A DNA stretch of 56,218 nt from Candidatus Nitrosotalea sp. TS (GCF_011319465.1 NZ_RCMB01000001.1:1-56218), one strand, 5' to 3'. Numbered from the stretch's first letter, positions 19,797 to 29,346 are shown. A program made the numbers and translations. Notes: generated from the letters alone by a model not told the origin.

Positions 19797-20795
19797 ATGA
19801 CATTCTTTGATCCTGATACCATCTGCCCGGGCTGTGGCATTGACAAGATGATAGAAGATCCTGCAAACAGGGAACTTGGGTGCAGAAGATGCGGTCTTGT
19901 CCTGCCCCTTACAGAGACAGAACCAGTCCATGCGAGTGAGAATAAACCACTGAATGTCACGGTATACCGCCTAGGCTCTGACAGAAGATCTACCTTTTCA
20001 AGTGTGGATTATGCTAAAAATAGGATAGATAGCCGTGTCAGGTCAGATCTTCTTGTTGCCTCAAAGTACGACAGAGAACAGGCAGAGCATGAACAAGCCG
20101 CAGTATCGCACATAACCGAGCTTTATGATACCGTTACATATCCCACATATGACGACGGTCTGAAAAAGGGTGATCTACAGATTCTCAGGAGACGTGCCAA
20201 AAACATGACAGAAGCTACAGGGCAAAGACAGGCAGAACTTGATTTACTGAAGATAATTCGCAGGTTTCTAAGAGTCAAGCTTGCCAAGTATCCAGAACTG
20301 AAAAAATATTTCAAGCTTGACCTGTTGCACGTAAAGATACGCCATAGGAGAGAAGGGCCACAAAACATCTCTGGGCGCGGTAACCAGATAGGAAAAAACA
20401 GAAAGGAAGGAAGAATCGGGCATTGCAATCTCTGTAGGGTCGAGATTCCAAATTATAAGGCAAAAAGGCATCATAGAGAATACCACAGCAGCGTCCCCTA
20501 CCACCAGTATATTGACAAAAGAAAACAGTACGTGAGGCGGTCTGCAAGACTTGAAGATGCAATAGTTGACTGTTCTGCTGCAAAAGGGGAGGAATTAGAG
20601 AGTCAGGAGAGGGGCCCATGCATCCACTGTGATATACCTAATGCGATAATCAAGAGATATCCACGAATCGAGGTTGCAAAAAAAGAGAGAATAGATATCG
20701 TGTCACGAATTGTAGCAAGACATAAAGACAATTGTACCGGAAGATGGAGGGCATGCATCTTACAGCAACGCAAGATAGGCCAAAAGAAAGTCTAG
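19797..20795 (+). CDS. TFIIB-ribbon protein with additional zinc fingers, no cyclin folds
   Basis: 332 residues. Residues about 9-40 form a TFIIB-type zinc ribbon: CPGCGIDKMIEDP then LGCRRCGLVLPLTE. Where TFB would continue with the B-reader and two cyclin repeats, this protein has a helical basic region, a C2H2-like finger (HCNLCRVEIPNYKAKRHHRE, near residue 215) and a further cluster CIHCDIPNAII plus distal H-C (ARHKDNC). It may bind polymerase or promoter DNA as a TFB mimic, or be a replication/regulatory protein of the element. Not a family I recognise as a whole. Confidence 0.8.
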   Translation: MTFFDPDTICPGCGIDKMIEDPANRELGCRRCGLVLPLTETEPVHASENKPLNVTVYRLGSDRRSTFSSVDYAKNRIDSRVRSDLLVASKYDREQAEHEQAAVSHITELYDTVTYPTYDDGLKKGDLQILRRRAKNMTEATGQRQAELDLLKIIRRFLRVKLAKYPELKKYFKLDLLHVKIRHRREGPQNISGRGNQIGKNRKEGRIGHCNLCRVEIPNYKAKRHHREYHSSVPYHQYIDKRKQYVRRSARLEDAIVDCSAAKGEELESQERGPCIHCDIPNAIIKRYPRIEVAKKERIDIVSRIVARHKDNCTGRWRACILQQRKIGQKKV

Positions 20796-20899
20796 TTTTG
20801 TGATTTTTCGCAAAATGCTTTTTTAATTTTGAGTTTTTGTGATTCTGTCATGGAACCATGCATTATCTGAGGCAAAACATGTGTCACATATGGTACCAT
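20792..20899 (-). CDS. Putative 35-residue protein
   Basis: MVPYVTHVLPQIMHGSM, TESQKLKIKKAFCEKSQN. The ATG at 20899 lies within an ATGGTACCAT palindrome and about 24 nt from a minus-strand TTTTTAATTTC box (about 20918-20928), the same promoter type as other genes of the element. It overlaps the 3' end of the zinc-finger gene by 4 nt. Without homologues this could still be chance. Confidence 0.35.
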   Translation of the reverse strand: MVPYVTHVLPQIMHGSMTESQKLKIKKAFCEKSQN

Positions 20900-21007
20900 T
20901 ATAATCACAAAAAATGAAATTAAAAACATGATTACATGCAGGTTACAAAACTGCATTCATGGTACCATGGAAAAATTTCTTTTAATTTTATCATTATGTG
21001 ATACCAT
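20890..21007. promoter_or_regulatory. Divergent control region with ATGGTACCAT palindromes
   Basis: ATGGTACCAT at 20890-20899 and 20959-20968, a half-site GATACCAT at 21000-21007, and minus-strand and plus-strand TTTTAATTT boxes (about 20918-20928 and 20979-20988). The half-site lies just before the ATG at 21010. Same half-site as in the actin-gene promoter. Confidence 0.6.
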
Positions 21008-21009
21008 AC

Positions 21010-21126
21010 ATGAGCGAAGAGACAATAACAATTCCAAGAGACATTATCATTCAGCTCAAATCTGAAAACGAGAAGATGCTACAATGCCTCTTAAAACTTG
21101 AGAAAACTCTGAGGGAGAAAAGCTAG
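21010..21126 (+). CDS. Small 38-residue protein beside the integrase
   Basis: MSEETITIPRDIIIQLKSEN followed by a leucine-rich helix EKMLQCLLKLEKTLREKS. The TITIPRDIIIQLK strand-helix entry resembles a minimal RHH or AbrB-like start. Good promoter (TTTTAATTTT, TGTGATACCAT) directly upstream; its stop overlaps the convergent integrase stop region by 4 nt. May regulate integrase or excision, by analogy with small excisionase-like genes; inference only. Confidence 0.6.
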   Translation: MSEETITIPRDIIIQLKSENEKMLQCLLKLEKTLREKS

Positions 21127-22367
21127 TTTATTTCTTTGAGTAGTTCATCAAGCTTCCCTTGTTGCTCCAATATGGCTTTTTGTAGTTCCGTAATTGTTAA
21201 GCTAAAATTCTTTTCAATCCTCCTGCTTTTATTCAGCTTTTTTACCTCCCGTTCTTGGGCAAGATCCTTTGATAATATAACACCGCATTTTATACAGTGA
21301 GATTTGTCTGCAGAATTTCGCTCTTTACAGCTTGAACATATCTTTGAAAATAGAATTGAATTAGAGTCATCCTCTTTTTTAAGACCATAAAGTTTCAGAA
21401 TGGCGTCTTCTTGATCTGAACTTGCCAGATGTTCGTATCTTGACAGCATATGACTTGAGTGGCTCCAGTTACCGTAGAGTTTTGCCACATTTCCTAGCCG
21501 CTTAGAGTAATAGGTCAATGAAGAATGTCTGAAAAGATAAGGCCAGATTCGTTTTTTGATTCCAGCAATTTTTCTAGATTTTGCAATCAGATTATAGAAT
21601 TGAAGATATGTTATGACACCAGCCTCGTTGTCATGAAACCAGAGATAAGCATCTGGTTCATCGCTTTTGGGGTGTTCTGCAATCCATTCTTTCAGTGTAA
21701 CAAATGAAGCAACTAGTGCCAGCGACTTGGGTCCTGTTTTTCCCGTTGTGTGGACCCTAACAAAATCTGTGTTGAATGTAACTCCATCCATTTTTATCAC
21801 AAGCAGCTCACCTGGCCTATAGGAACCTTCAAAGAGACAAAATAGCATTGCAATATTTCTTTTAACATACCTGCCGCCGATTTTTTTCACAGCTTGGATG
21901 AGATTTAGAATTTCTTCATCGGTAAGAAGATCTTTGGCTTGTATAGTCTCGTACTTGTTATGAAATGATCCTGGAGAAATCCAAGATACATTCGGATCAT
22001 AATCTCGGTCTTTTGATTTGTCAGCAATTTCATCGTGTTTTGCGTAATGATATAATCGCTTCAAAGCTGTGAGAGTGTCTTTCTTGGTTGAATTTTCATA
22101 ATCTGCATCGGCTATTGTTTTGTGTATTGCTTCAATTTCTTTCTTGGTCCATTCGGATATGTTCTTGTCATCTCTGATCTGCAATATTCGCTGGCAGCAC
22201 TCAGCATAGTTAGCTATTCTTCCATGGGACTTGTTTTCAAGCCTTAGCCGATCTAAAAAACCACACACGACCTTAGCATTTTCTGGTCTGAATCTTTTCC
22301 AAAACCTGGTTCTGGCTTGTTCAAGCCTATACTTTGTATTATGAATATCTAGTGTTGTTTTTGTCAT
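21123..22367 (-). CDS. Tyrosine recombinase/integrase with C-terminal zinc ribbon
   Basis: 414 residues. SAM-like core-binding domain 1-140; catalytic R184 (GSYRPGELL), K210 (TTGKTG), R280 (YLFRHSSLT), H303 (NWSHSS) and Y311 (MLSRYEHL). The first histidine of the HxxR box is tyrosine here. After the catalytic domain comes a zinc ribbon C344-C347/C358-C361 and a coiled coil, as in some archaeal integrases. It lies between tRNA-Ser and the element cargo, as for elements that insert at tRNA 3' ends. Gene is intact, unlike SSV-type integrases split on integration. Confidence 0.93.
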   Translation of the reverse strand: MTKTTLDIHNTKYRLEQARTRFWKRFRPENAKVVCGFLDRLRLENKSHGRIANYAECCQRILQIRDDKNISEWTKKEIEAIHKTIADADYENSTKKDTLTALKRLYHYAKHDEIADKSKDRDYDPNVSWISPGSFHNKYETIQAKDLLTDEEILNLIQAVKKIGGRYVKRNIAMLFCLFEGSYRPGELLVIKMDGVTFNTDFVRVHTTGKTGPKSLALVASFVTLKEWIAEHPKSDEPDAYLWFHDNEAGVITYLQFYNLIAKSRKIAGIKKRIWPYLFRHSSLTYYSKRLGNVAKLYGNWSHSSHMLSRYEHLASSDQEDAILKLYGLKKEDDSNSILFSKICSSCKERNSADKSHCIKCGVILSKDLAQEREVKKLNKSRRIEKNFSLTITELQKAILEQQGKLDELLKEIN

Positions 22368-22472
22368 AATACCAACTCAAGGCAACAAAGAAAATTAAAA
22401 AAAGAACACAAGTATTGTGACCAAAATTTACGAAGAATTTGTTCATTGTGGGGTTTCATAGTAGAGTATAGC

Positions 22473-22555
22473 GCAGAGAGAGGGATTTGAACCCCCGGGT
22501 GCTTGCGCACATAGGCTCTCAAGGCCCACGCCATGCCGGGCTAGGCGACCTCTGC
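22473..22555 (-). tRNA. tRNA-Ser (anticodon UGA)
   Basis: On the minus strand the acceptor starts GCAGAGG and closes with TCTCTGC; the anticodon loop CTTGAGA gives anticodon TGA; a long variable arm (TGTGC-GCAA-GCAC) is typical of tRNA-Ser; the T loop reads TTCAAAT. No CCA encoded, no intron. Probable integration target of the neighbouring element. Confidence 0.93.
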
Positions 22556-22673
22556 AATACTTTTTCAGAAGAGACTTGTTAAAATTTGTTTAAGAACAAA
22601 CATTATCTGGCAAATAACAAGTATTTGTACAATATACCATAGCAAGTAAGAAAAATAAAAAAGACGAAAAATT

Positions 22674-23231
<558 letters not shown>

Positions 23232-23257
23232 TTAAACCTAGACAAAGTTAGTCAAAA

Positions 23258-23704
23258 CTAAGGTATGTTAGCTATCTCTTTTTCGTGAATTTCTTGATTT
23301 GCCTGATCAACCTTGATTGCTTTTGTCGGACAGACTTCTACGCATGCCATGCACCAAATACAATTAGCTTCTTGTACAGGGTTTGCCTTATCAGTAAAGT
23401 CTTTTCTATCGTTTCTGCCTGTTTCTCCGGGATTTTTGTACCACTCAAATACTTTAACCGGACAACTCAATAGACATATTCCATCTGCTATGCAAGAATC
23501 CCAGTCTACTGCGACATATGTCCCATGTATCCCCATAGGTTTGATTTCTTCACCTGTTGCCTTGTAATCTGCCATGACTTTGGGATCGGATGCAGCTTCT
23601 GCAAGACGTCCAGGTCCCCAAACTAGATAATAGCTCTCACTTGATGGATCCTTGAATTTTTCTTTCACTTTGTGGTTCTGAGGAAAATTTGGATCTATTG
23701 GCAC
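23258..23704 (-). CDS. Two-cluster ferredoxin (copy 2)
   Basis: 148 residues from GTG 23704. Same layout as its neighbour: [51 protein letters not shown]. The second copy's insert between clusters is about 20 residues shorter. TTTAAA at 23730-23735 is 26 nt before the GTG. The two genes lie in tandem with separate promoters, pointing to duplication with independent control. Confidence 0.9.
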   Translation of the reverse strand: MPIDPNFPQNHKVKEKFKDPSSESYYLVWGPGRLAEAASDPKVMADYKATGEEIKPMGIHGTYVAVDWDSCIADGICLLSCPVKVFEWYKNPGETGRNDRKDFTDKANPVQEANCIWCMACVEVCPTKAIKVDQANQEIHEKEIANIP

Positions 23705-23729
23705 GATATTGCAGAAATATTGTTACTTA

Positions 23730-23735
23730 TTTAAA
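23730..23735 (-). promoter_or_regulatory. TATA box of ferredoxin copy 2
   Basis: TTTAAA 26 nt before the start at 23704; the sister gene has TTTAAA at 23231-23236, 27 nt before its ATG at 23204. Both predict leaderless mRNAs. Confidence 0.6.
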
Positions 23736-23862
23736 GTGTGTACAAGAATACGGGGCAAATGATCTAACCTGGCCATTCAACTTGACAGGTGACAAGTTTA
23801 TGTTCCTACAATTTTTTACCCATACAAGATAAATTCATATCTTTCAGAAATCGGTTGTAAGC

Positions 23863-24534
23863 GTGGGAATTTTCAAGTATGATGTGTATCGCAGCCCCAA
23901 TGTAGGCATTTATGCAAAATGTAACGACAGTTTTGTCTTTATTCCAAATGGTTTTGCCATAACAAAAGTTAAAAATTTGTGCGAGTTCCTCAAAACCGAT
24001 CATGTCTTCACATCAGTAGCTAACACCAGACTTCTTGGGGTTTTAATGGTGATGAACAACAATGGAATATTGTTGCCACGAAATTCTCTTGAGGAGGAAG
24101 TAGTTCACCTAAAAAAATCAACTGGCCTCAATGTAGACATACTTGATACAAAACACACAGCTATTGGCAATCTGATATGCGTAAATGACAAAGGCGGAAT
24201 AATGTCTCCTCTGATTCCATCTGAATATGTAAAACAAGTGGAGGATGTTTTAGGAATAGAAGTGATAAGGAAAAAAGTTGCAGGATATCAACAAACTGGT
24301 GCCATGGCAAAGGCCAATTCACATGGCGGAATAATACATCCTGCAACTGAAGAAGAAGATGTCAAAGTAATGTCCCAAGTTTTAGGGGTGGATCTTGAGC
24401 CTGCTACTATCAATGGCGGATCTCCTTTTGTGTCTTCAGGAATTTTGGCAAACAACAAATCCATGGTAGTTGGCTCACTCACAAACGGCCCTGAGCTAAT
24501 GATGCTTACAAAGGCATTCAAGGTTGAAGACTAG
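23863..24534 (+). CDS. eif6: Translation initiation factor aIF6
   Basis: 223 residues, GTG start. Five-fold repeated pentein pattern: SPNVGIYAKCNDSFVFIP, NNNGILLPRNSLEEE, NDKGGIMSPLIPSE, NSHGGIIHPATEEED, ILANNKSMVVGSLTNGPE. aIF6 binds the large ribosomal subunit near the sarcin-ricin loop and blocks premature joining with the small subunit. Full length for the family. Converges on hisS with a 17-nt overlap of 3' ends. Confidence 0.96.
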   Translation: MGIFKYDVYRSPNVGIYAKCNDSFVFIPNGFAITKVKNLCEFLKTDHVFTSVANTRLLGVLMVMNNNGILLPRNSLEEEVVHLKKSTGLNVDILDTKHTAIGNLICVNDKGGIMSPLIPSEYVKQVEDVLGIEVIRKKVAGYQQTGAMAKANSHGGIIHPATEEEDVKVMSQVLGVDLEPATINGGSPFVSSGILANNKSMVVGSLTNGPELMMLTKAFKVED

Positions 24535-25801
24535 ACAGCGGATCACTTAGAAGAGAATCAAGTTTAACCTGTTTCTCAGAGCCGTCCTTCATGTTTCTAA
24601 CTAGAACCGATTTTTCGCCATACTCCTTTGGAGCTACTATTACCACATACTTTGAATTTGATGCCATGTCCATTTGTTTCCGAAGCGACCTGCCTGCTAG
24701 ATCCACCTCTGACGGTATACCCTTGAGCCTTAGTGCAGATGCAATGTTGATGGCAATCTTCTTCATGTCATCATTGACAGACGCCACCCATACATGTTCC
24801 TCATTGTTTGATAGATTTGTAATCCCTTGTTTTTCCAAGGAATTTACTATGCGTTCCACGCCACCTGCTGCGCCAGTTGCACCCATGTCGTCTCGTCCAA
24901 ATGCTTTTGTCAATGTGTCATAACGACCACCACCAACAAGTGCTCCCAAGTCTGAACTGCTGTCAAACACCTCAAAAACAATTCCAGAGTAATAGTCAAG
25001 GCCTCGCACAATGCCAAAATTTACTCTGACATTTTCCACTCCCCTATTTTTTAGCGATTCAAAAAGCTGCAGTATCTTGTCCCAGTTTTTGAGCTGGCTT
25101 GTATCGATCATTTTCTCAATTTCTTGCGGAGTCCCCTTCATTTGGGAAAATTCCAAAACTTGTTCCAAATCAGGAACAGAATATCCCTTTTCTTTGTACT
25201 CTTGAATTATTTCCTGCTTTCTCTTCTTTTGTATCTTGTCTACCGCCCTTAGGATATCGCCTATTACATCAGGCAAATCAGTCTTGAAGAGATTTTTCAC
25301 ATATGATTCAACCAGTCCGCGGTCACAGACATCGATTACAATATTTTCAAGTTTTAGGTTTGAGAAAAACTTTGAAGTAAAATCTATTATTTCTGCATCA
25401 GACTCTGTATTTGGCTCGCCGTATATTTCCACGTCCCACTGGTGAAAGAACCTGTACCGACCTTTTTGTGGTTCGTCATATCTCCACACTCCCCCAAAGG
25501 TACAGAACTTTGCAGGAAGCCTCATTGATTTTTGAGATGTTGCGTATCTGGTTAGGCCTATAGTAAAGTCAAAGCGCAGAGCAATTTCCCTGTCTCCCTT
25601 GTCAGTAAAATAATAAATCTCATTTCTTATAGATGGCCCGCTCTTTGTTTCTATCACCGAGACAAGCTCTATTGGAGAAGGTTCCATGAATTGAAATCCA
25701 AACAGATTTGATGTTTCTATGAATTTTTGTCGTACGTATTCTATTGTGGCAGATTCCTTGTGTTCAATGTCTCTCATCCCACGTGGTAGGTCCAAATTCA
25801 A
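24518..25801 (-). CDS. hisS: Histidyl-tRNA synthetase
   Basis: 427 residues, class II synthetase. N-terminal LPRGMRDIEHKES (HisRS insertion start), motif 2 region RPLRFDFTIGLTRYA-type (EIALRFDFTIGLTRYATS) with FCTFGGVWRYDEPQKGRYR, the HisA signatures ARGLDYYSGIVFE-like (VRGLDYYSGIVFEVFD) and LVGGGRYD, motif 3 GATGAAGGVERI, and the C-terminal anticodon-binding domain (AGRSLRKQMDMASNSKYVVI). Attaches histidine to tRNA-His. Complete and undamaged. Confidence 0.96.
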   Translation of the reverse strand: MNLDLPRGMRDIEHKESATIEYVRQKFIETSNLFGFQFMEPSPIELVSVIETKSGPSIRNEIYYFTDKGDREIALRFDFTIGLTRYATSQKSMRLPAKFCTFGGVWRYDEPQKGRYRFFHQWDVEIYGEPNTESDAEIIDFTSKFFSNLKLENIVIDVCDRGLVESYVKNLFKTDLPDVIGDILRAVDKIQKKRKQEIIQEYKEKGYSVPDLEQVLEFSQMKGTPQEIEKMIDTSQLKNWDKILQLFESLKNRGVENVRVNFGIVRGLDYYSGIVFEVFDSSSDLGALVGGGRYDTLTKAFGRDDMGATGAAGGVERIVNSLEKQGITNLSNNEEHVWVASVNDDMKKIAINIASALRLKGIPSEVDLAGRSLRKQMDMASNSKYVVIVAPKEYGEKSVLVRNMKDGSEKQVKLDSLLSDPLSSLQP

Positions 25802-25900
25802 GACTCACTCTTGTTCCAATGCATTTAGACTTTCTGATTTTATGAAATTGCAATCATGATAAATTAATAACACAAGGGAAACCTACCAAAGGTCTACCAT

Positions 25901-26317
25901 ATGACATATCGCCATCTAGAACACATGACAGACGCGTTCATCGAAGTGACCGGACAAACCTTGGAGGAAGCCTTTGAGACAGCTGGAACGGCCGTGGTTG
26001 ATACAATTTTTGATATCAAATCTGTTGAAAAAAAAACTGTAAAAAAAATTGAGATAAAGACAAGGGATCTGAACAACTTGCTTTATAGCTGGCTAGAAGA
26101 GATAATCATACTTACAATAACGGACGGATTTGTTGGAGCAAGCTTTGAAGTCAGTATAGACAAATCACAAGAATATGTGTTGCATGCAACGATACATGGC
26201 GAAGAGATTGATTTTCAAAAACACCACTTTAAACTGGAAATCAAGGCGCCTACTTTTCACCTCATGGAAATAAAACAGGAAAAACCAATTGTGATGAGAT
26301 TTCTTCTTGATCTCTAG
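25901..26317 (+). CDS. Archease (tRNA ligase RtcB cofactor)
   Basis: 138 residues. YRHLEHMTDAFIEVTGQTLE at the start and FHLMEIKQEKPIVMRFLLDL at the end are archease signatures; acidic residues near D11-type and the C-terminal D137 bind metal. Archease activates RtcB for repeated rounds of tRNA-exon ligation. The rtcB gene is not in the window. Confidence 0.93.
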   Translation: MTYRHLEHMTDAFIEVTGQTLEEAFETAGTAVVDTIFDIKSVEKKTVKKIEIKTRDLNNLLYSWLEEIIILTITDGFVGASFEVSIDKSQEYVLHATIHGEEIDFQKHHFKLEIKAPTFHLMEIKQEKPIVMRFLLDL

Positions 26318-26356
26318 GCCAAATTATTAAATATCGTTTGAATTTATTTTATCAAG

Positions 26357-26740
26357 TTGGTAGACGAAGAAATTGAGAAGATAATGAAAAAGAAACTAGC
26401 CGAGATGACTTCTCACAAGGAACAGGAAATTTTAGAATTAACTGACACAAGTTTTGACAAGGGAATAGCTGGCGACACTCCAGTGATAGTTGATTTTTGG
26501 GCCACATGGTGTGGGCCATGCCAGTTCATGCTGCCCATATTTACAAGAATGGCAAAAAAATACAAGAGCATCAGGTTTGCCCGCGTAAATGTGGATGAGG
26601 CACAAGGAATCTCCCAGAGATACCAAGTATACGCAATACCTACGTTCTTGGTCTTCAAGGGAGGCAAACTTGTCGATAAAGCAGTTGGGGCAGTAGGCGA
26701 GCCAGGCCTGCACATGCTTGCACAGAAATACTCTCAATAG
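26357..26740 (+). CDS. Thioredoxin with N-terminal extension
   Basis: 127 residues from TTG 26357. Residues 1-25 are a charged helix (EEIEKIMKKKLAEMTSHKEQ) before a standard thioredoxin fold: VIVDFWATWCGPCQFMLPIF with redox C-G-P-C, RVNVDEAQGISQRYQV, cis-proline YAIPTFLVFKGG. Disulfide reductase of the cytosol. Begins 40 nt after archease, likely co-transcribed. Confidence 0.94.
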   Translation: MVDEEIEKIMKKKLAEMTSHKEQEILELTDTSFDKGIAGDTPVIVDFWATWCGPCQFMLPIFTRMAKKYKSIRFARVNVDEAQGISQRYQVYAIPTFLVFKGGKLVDKAVGAVGEPGLHMLAQKYSQ

Positions 26741-28519
26741 CCGTAAACAGAATTTATTTTTCTCTGAAGCTCGATTATTTTCTTCAATGTATCAAGCTCT
26801 TCTGGGTTGAGCTTGTGGGAAAATTCCTTGAGCAAAAGTCTTGCCTCTTTTGATGGAGGTAATGAATAGAACACGTCTTCTTCTGAGACCTGTCTTCCAA
26901 CAGTTACATTTTGGATTGAGATTGCCACTTCCTGGCCCCTCTTGGCAGTGTCTATGCTCTTTCCATTATCTTGAAGTTGGTGAACCAGGCCAACTTTTTT
27001 TCCATCTGCATTCATTATTGTAATTTTTTGTTTGAGTGTGCCAACATCCACCCTGACTCCAAAAACAGCAGGATTGCTTTTTCGAAATATGTATCCCTTC
27101 AGAAATGTCAGTTTGCAAATAGGAGTCAGTTCCTGAAATATGGCATTTTCTTCATTTGCAGTATCCTCTTGAACCCAGTTTGTGTAATTGTCAATCAGGA
27201 CTGTATATGACTTGATCATGGAAAATTCTAATGTGGTTTGCATCGGCTTCTTCTTGGGCATCCTGTAAAATTTTTACGTTAAATGCAAGCACCACTCCAA
27301 GATGCCTGTCGTTTTCTTTTATGGCAAGTGCTTCTACAACATCACGTCTAGTTACAGGACCAATGTCTGCCATTGACACTGGGACATTTTGTCGTTTTAG
27401 CATGTCAGTGATTGCCTCAAGAGAACCAATGGTATCACATTTTAGAATCACGCCCTTTTTGTCAGTCTTTACAAAGACTGACTTCATTTCAGACTCGATT
27501 AATTTTTTAAATTCTTCAATCTTTGATTCGTCAGCAGATGCATAAACTGGACTTCCAGGCAAGACACCTTCAAGATCAGGCGATGCAATCTTTATTCCGG
27601 CAGCAGCATAGACTTCGTTTACTGGCAAGAACTTGTCCCTTGGATCTCGCATTTCATCCAATGGCTTTGGCAACAGTATTGCTTTTGGTTTTGTAATTAC
27701 TACAGAATCTCTTTTGGCAAGAACTATCGAGTCGCTCTTTTTGAGATTGCCGTCAATTAAGATAATGTTGGCAGTTACTCCAAGGCCTATCTCTTCTTTT
27801 ACTTCAAGAACTATGCCTCTTGTGGGTTTCTCTGTCTGGTCAAGTTTCTTTTGCAGATATTGCTGGGTAAGGCCTACAAGTACTGCCAGCAGTTCAGGAA
27901 TTCCTTCTCCTGACCTTGCGCTAACTGGAACAATTGAAACTTCTTTTGTGAAATCCTTGACTCTGTAAAATGCCTCAGAGCTAAAGCCAAGTATGGAAAG
28001 AGTCCCCACAACGTTATACAGCAGCTCGTCAAGTGCAGTTTGCACAAAAGGATCCTGTTCTTTTATTGACTGGGTGATAAACTGCGTTTTTGGGTTCTTT
28101 TTCCAGCCTGAAACCATGTCTACCTTGTTGAGTGCAATTACAAACGGAACCTTTCTGCTCTGCAATATTTTCAGGCTTTCGTTAGTTTGCGGCTGAAAGC
28201 CTCGATTAACATCCACTACCAAGATGGCAATGTCTGCTGCAGAGCCTCCACGTGCTCGAAGGTTTGTGAAAATTTCGTGTCCTGGCGTATCAATTACTAA
28301 CAATCCAGGAATTTCTTGGCCCTCACCTGCCATCTTTGCAAACAGCGGCCCACATACTTTTTTGATTGCGTCAGTTGGAAGAAAACTTGCCCCTATGTGT
28401 TGCGTGATTCCTCCTGCTTCTCGGGCCTGGACACCCGTACCTCTTATCTTGTCTAATAGCGAGGTCTTACCAGAATCTACGTGACCTAGAACTGCCACTA
28501 TCGGCTGTCGTATTTGCAA
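26734..28519 (-). CDS. infB: Translation initiation factor aIF5B (IF-2 family), frameshifted
   Basis: Two frames make one protein of about 590 residues. G1 GHVDSGKTSLLDKI, switch GGITQHIGASFLP, G3 DTPGHEIFTNLR, G4 NKVDMV, and domain II-III follow; the first frame ends ...IRIFHDQVIYSPD at 27191. The other frame takes over at VLIDNYTNWVQEDTANEENA with the C-terminal domain binding initiator tRNA. Removing one A near 27210 (Q-V-Y-T-V-L-I-D) restores it. The GTPase promotes subunit joining and is essential, so the break is almost certainly an error in the sequence. 3' overlap with the thioredoxin gene is 7 nt. Confidence 0.93.
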
Positions 28520-28525
28520 CCACTT

Positions 28526-28927
28526 TCACTTGAATATTACAGCTACCTCTTTTTCAAAACTTTCCTTAGAATCGGAGGCATGAATTATGTTATCTGATAT
28601 TCCAAGTCCAAAGTCGCCCCGGATTGTTCCTGGAGTAGCCTCAAAGGATTTGGTAGAGCCTATCATGAGTCTTGTTGTGGCAATGGCGTTGTTTCCTTCA
28701 ATCACTGCTGCAACAACTCTTCCTGATGTGATAAAAGACACAAGTTCGCCAAAGAATGGCTTTGATTGATGCACTGAATAAAATTCCTCTGCCATCTGTT
28801 TTGTAAAAGTAAACATCTTTAGTTTTACTATGCTAAAGCCCTTCTTTTCAAATCTTGCAATAATTTTTCCTGCAATTTTTCTTTCTACACCGTCAGGTTT
28901 TACTATAAACAATGTCTGTTCAGTCAT
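28526..28927 (-). CDS. ndk: Nucleoside diphosphate kinase
   Basis: 133 residues. [20 protein letters not shown] at the start, then [13 protein letters not shown] and the catalytic histidine in [20 protein letters not shown]. Exchanges gamma-phosphates between NTPs and NDPs. Part of the archaeal ribosomal/ndk/infB string, 6 nt before infB. Confidence 0.97.
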   Translation of the reverse strand: MTEQTLFIVKPDGVERKIAGKIIARFEKKGFSIVKLKMFTFTKQMAEEFYSVHQSKPFFGELVSFITSGRVVAAVIEGNNAIATTRLMIGSTKSFEATPGTIRGDFGLGISDNIIHASDSKESFEKEVAVIFK

Positions 28928-28928
28928 T

Positions 28929-29132
28929 TTACTTTTTGACCCTTATTCCGCCTTTGACGTATTTGTTTGTCCACTTGAGTCTTCTAGGATCACGCTTGAG
29001 TACAAGCATGTTCTTTTTGCATTTAGAAGAACAGAACCAAAATACTGTGCCGTCATTTTTTACAAGCATTGTACCAGATCCCTTTGCTACAGGCCTATTG
29101 CAAAAACTGCATGGTTTTACTAGAACGCTCAA
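28929..29132 (-). CDS. rpl24e: Ribosomal protein eL24
   Basis: 67 residues, TTG start. [45 protein letters not shown]: the TRASH-type zinc site C-x2-C ... C-x3-C of eL24. Large-subunit protein. One base separates its stop from ndk. Confidence 0.96.
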   Translation of the reverse strand: MSVLVKPCSFCNRPVAKGSGTMLVKNDGTVFWFCSSKCKKNMLVLKRDPRRLKWTNKYVKGGIRVKK

Positions 29133-29139
29133 TTTCTAA

Positions 29140-29346
29140 TCACTTTATCTTCCTTGCCTCACGCTCTGTTTCACGTAACATGAGTATGTCAGACATTCTA
29201 ACTGAACCCTTTACATTTCTTGTTAGAATTCTGCCCTTGTCTTTTCCATCCAAAATCTTTACTCTAACTTGTATAACCTCTCCTGCAATGCCTGTTCGGC
29301 CAACAATTTGTATTACTTCGGCGGGAATTGGTACTTCGCTGCTCAT
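29140..29346 (-). CDS. rps28e: Ribosomal protein eS28
   Basis: 68 residues. [52 protein letters not shown]: the OB-fold and terminal LRETERE of eS28, located at the mRNA exit region of the small subunit. Overlaps rpl7ae by 4 nt. Confidence 0.97.
   Translation of the reverse strand: MSSEVPIPAEVIQIVGRTGIAGEVIQVRVKILDGKDKGRILTRNVKGSVRMSDILMLRETEREARKIK

Larger units (their letters stand above)
16062..22555. mobile_element. Integrated plasmid-like element at tRNA-Ser
   Basis: A tyrosine integrase lies about 105 nt from the 3' end of tRNA-Ser(UGA). To its left come genes typical of archaeal plasmids/integrative elements: TFIIB-ribbon zinc-finger protein, winged helix, RHH, AbrB-like proteins and a ParM-like actin, with shared promoter motifs and visibly richer GC than the flanks. 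No replication initiator was recognised. I did not find a second copy of the tRNA 3' end, so the left border (near the decayed regulator) is a guess. Confidence 0.65.

Noticed and set aside
20821-20845. Plus-strand TTTTTTAATTTT with TTGTGATT as a promoter
   Set aside because: It can be read as Lys/Asn-rich codons of the small minus-strand frame and no plus-strand gene follows at a fitting distance.
22473-22490. Second copy of the tRNA-Ser 3' end as left attachment site
   Set aside because: Scanning 15100-16140 by eye showed no comparable stretch; not reported as a feature.
26734-28519. aIF5B as a genuine pseudogene or two-subunit factor
   Set aside because: A single-base correction restores the conserved sequence and the factor is essential; a sequence error is simpler.
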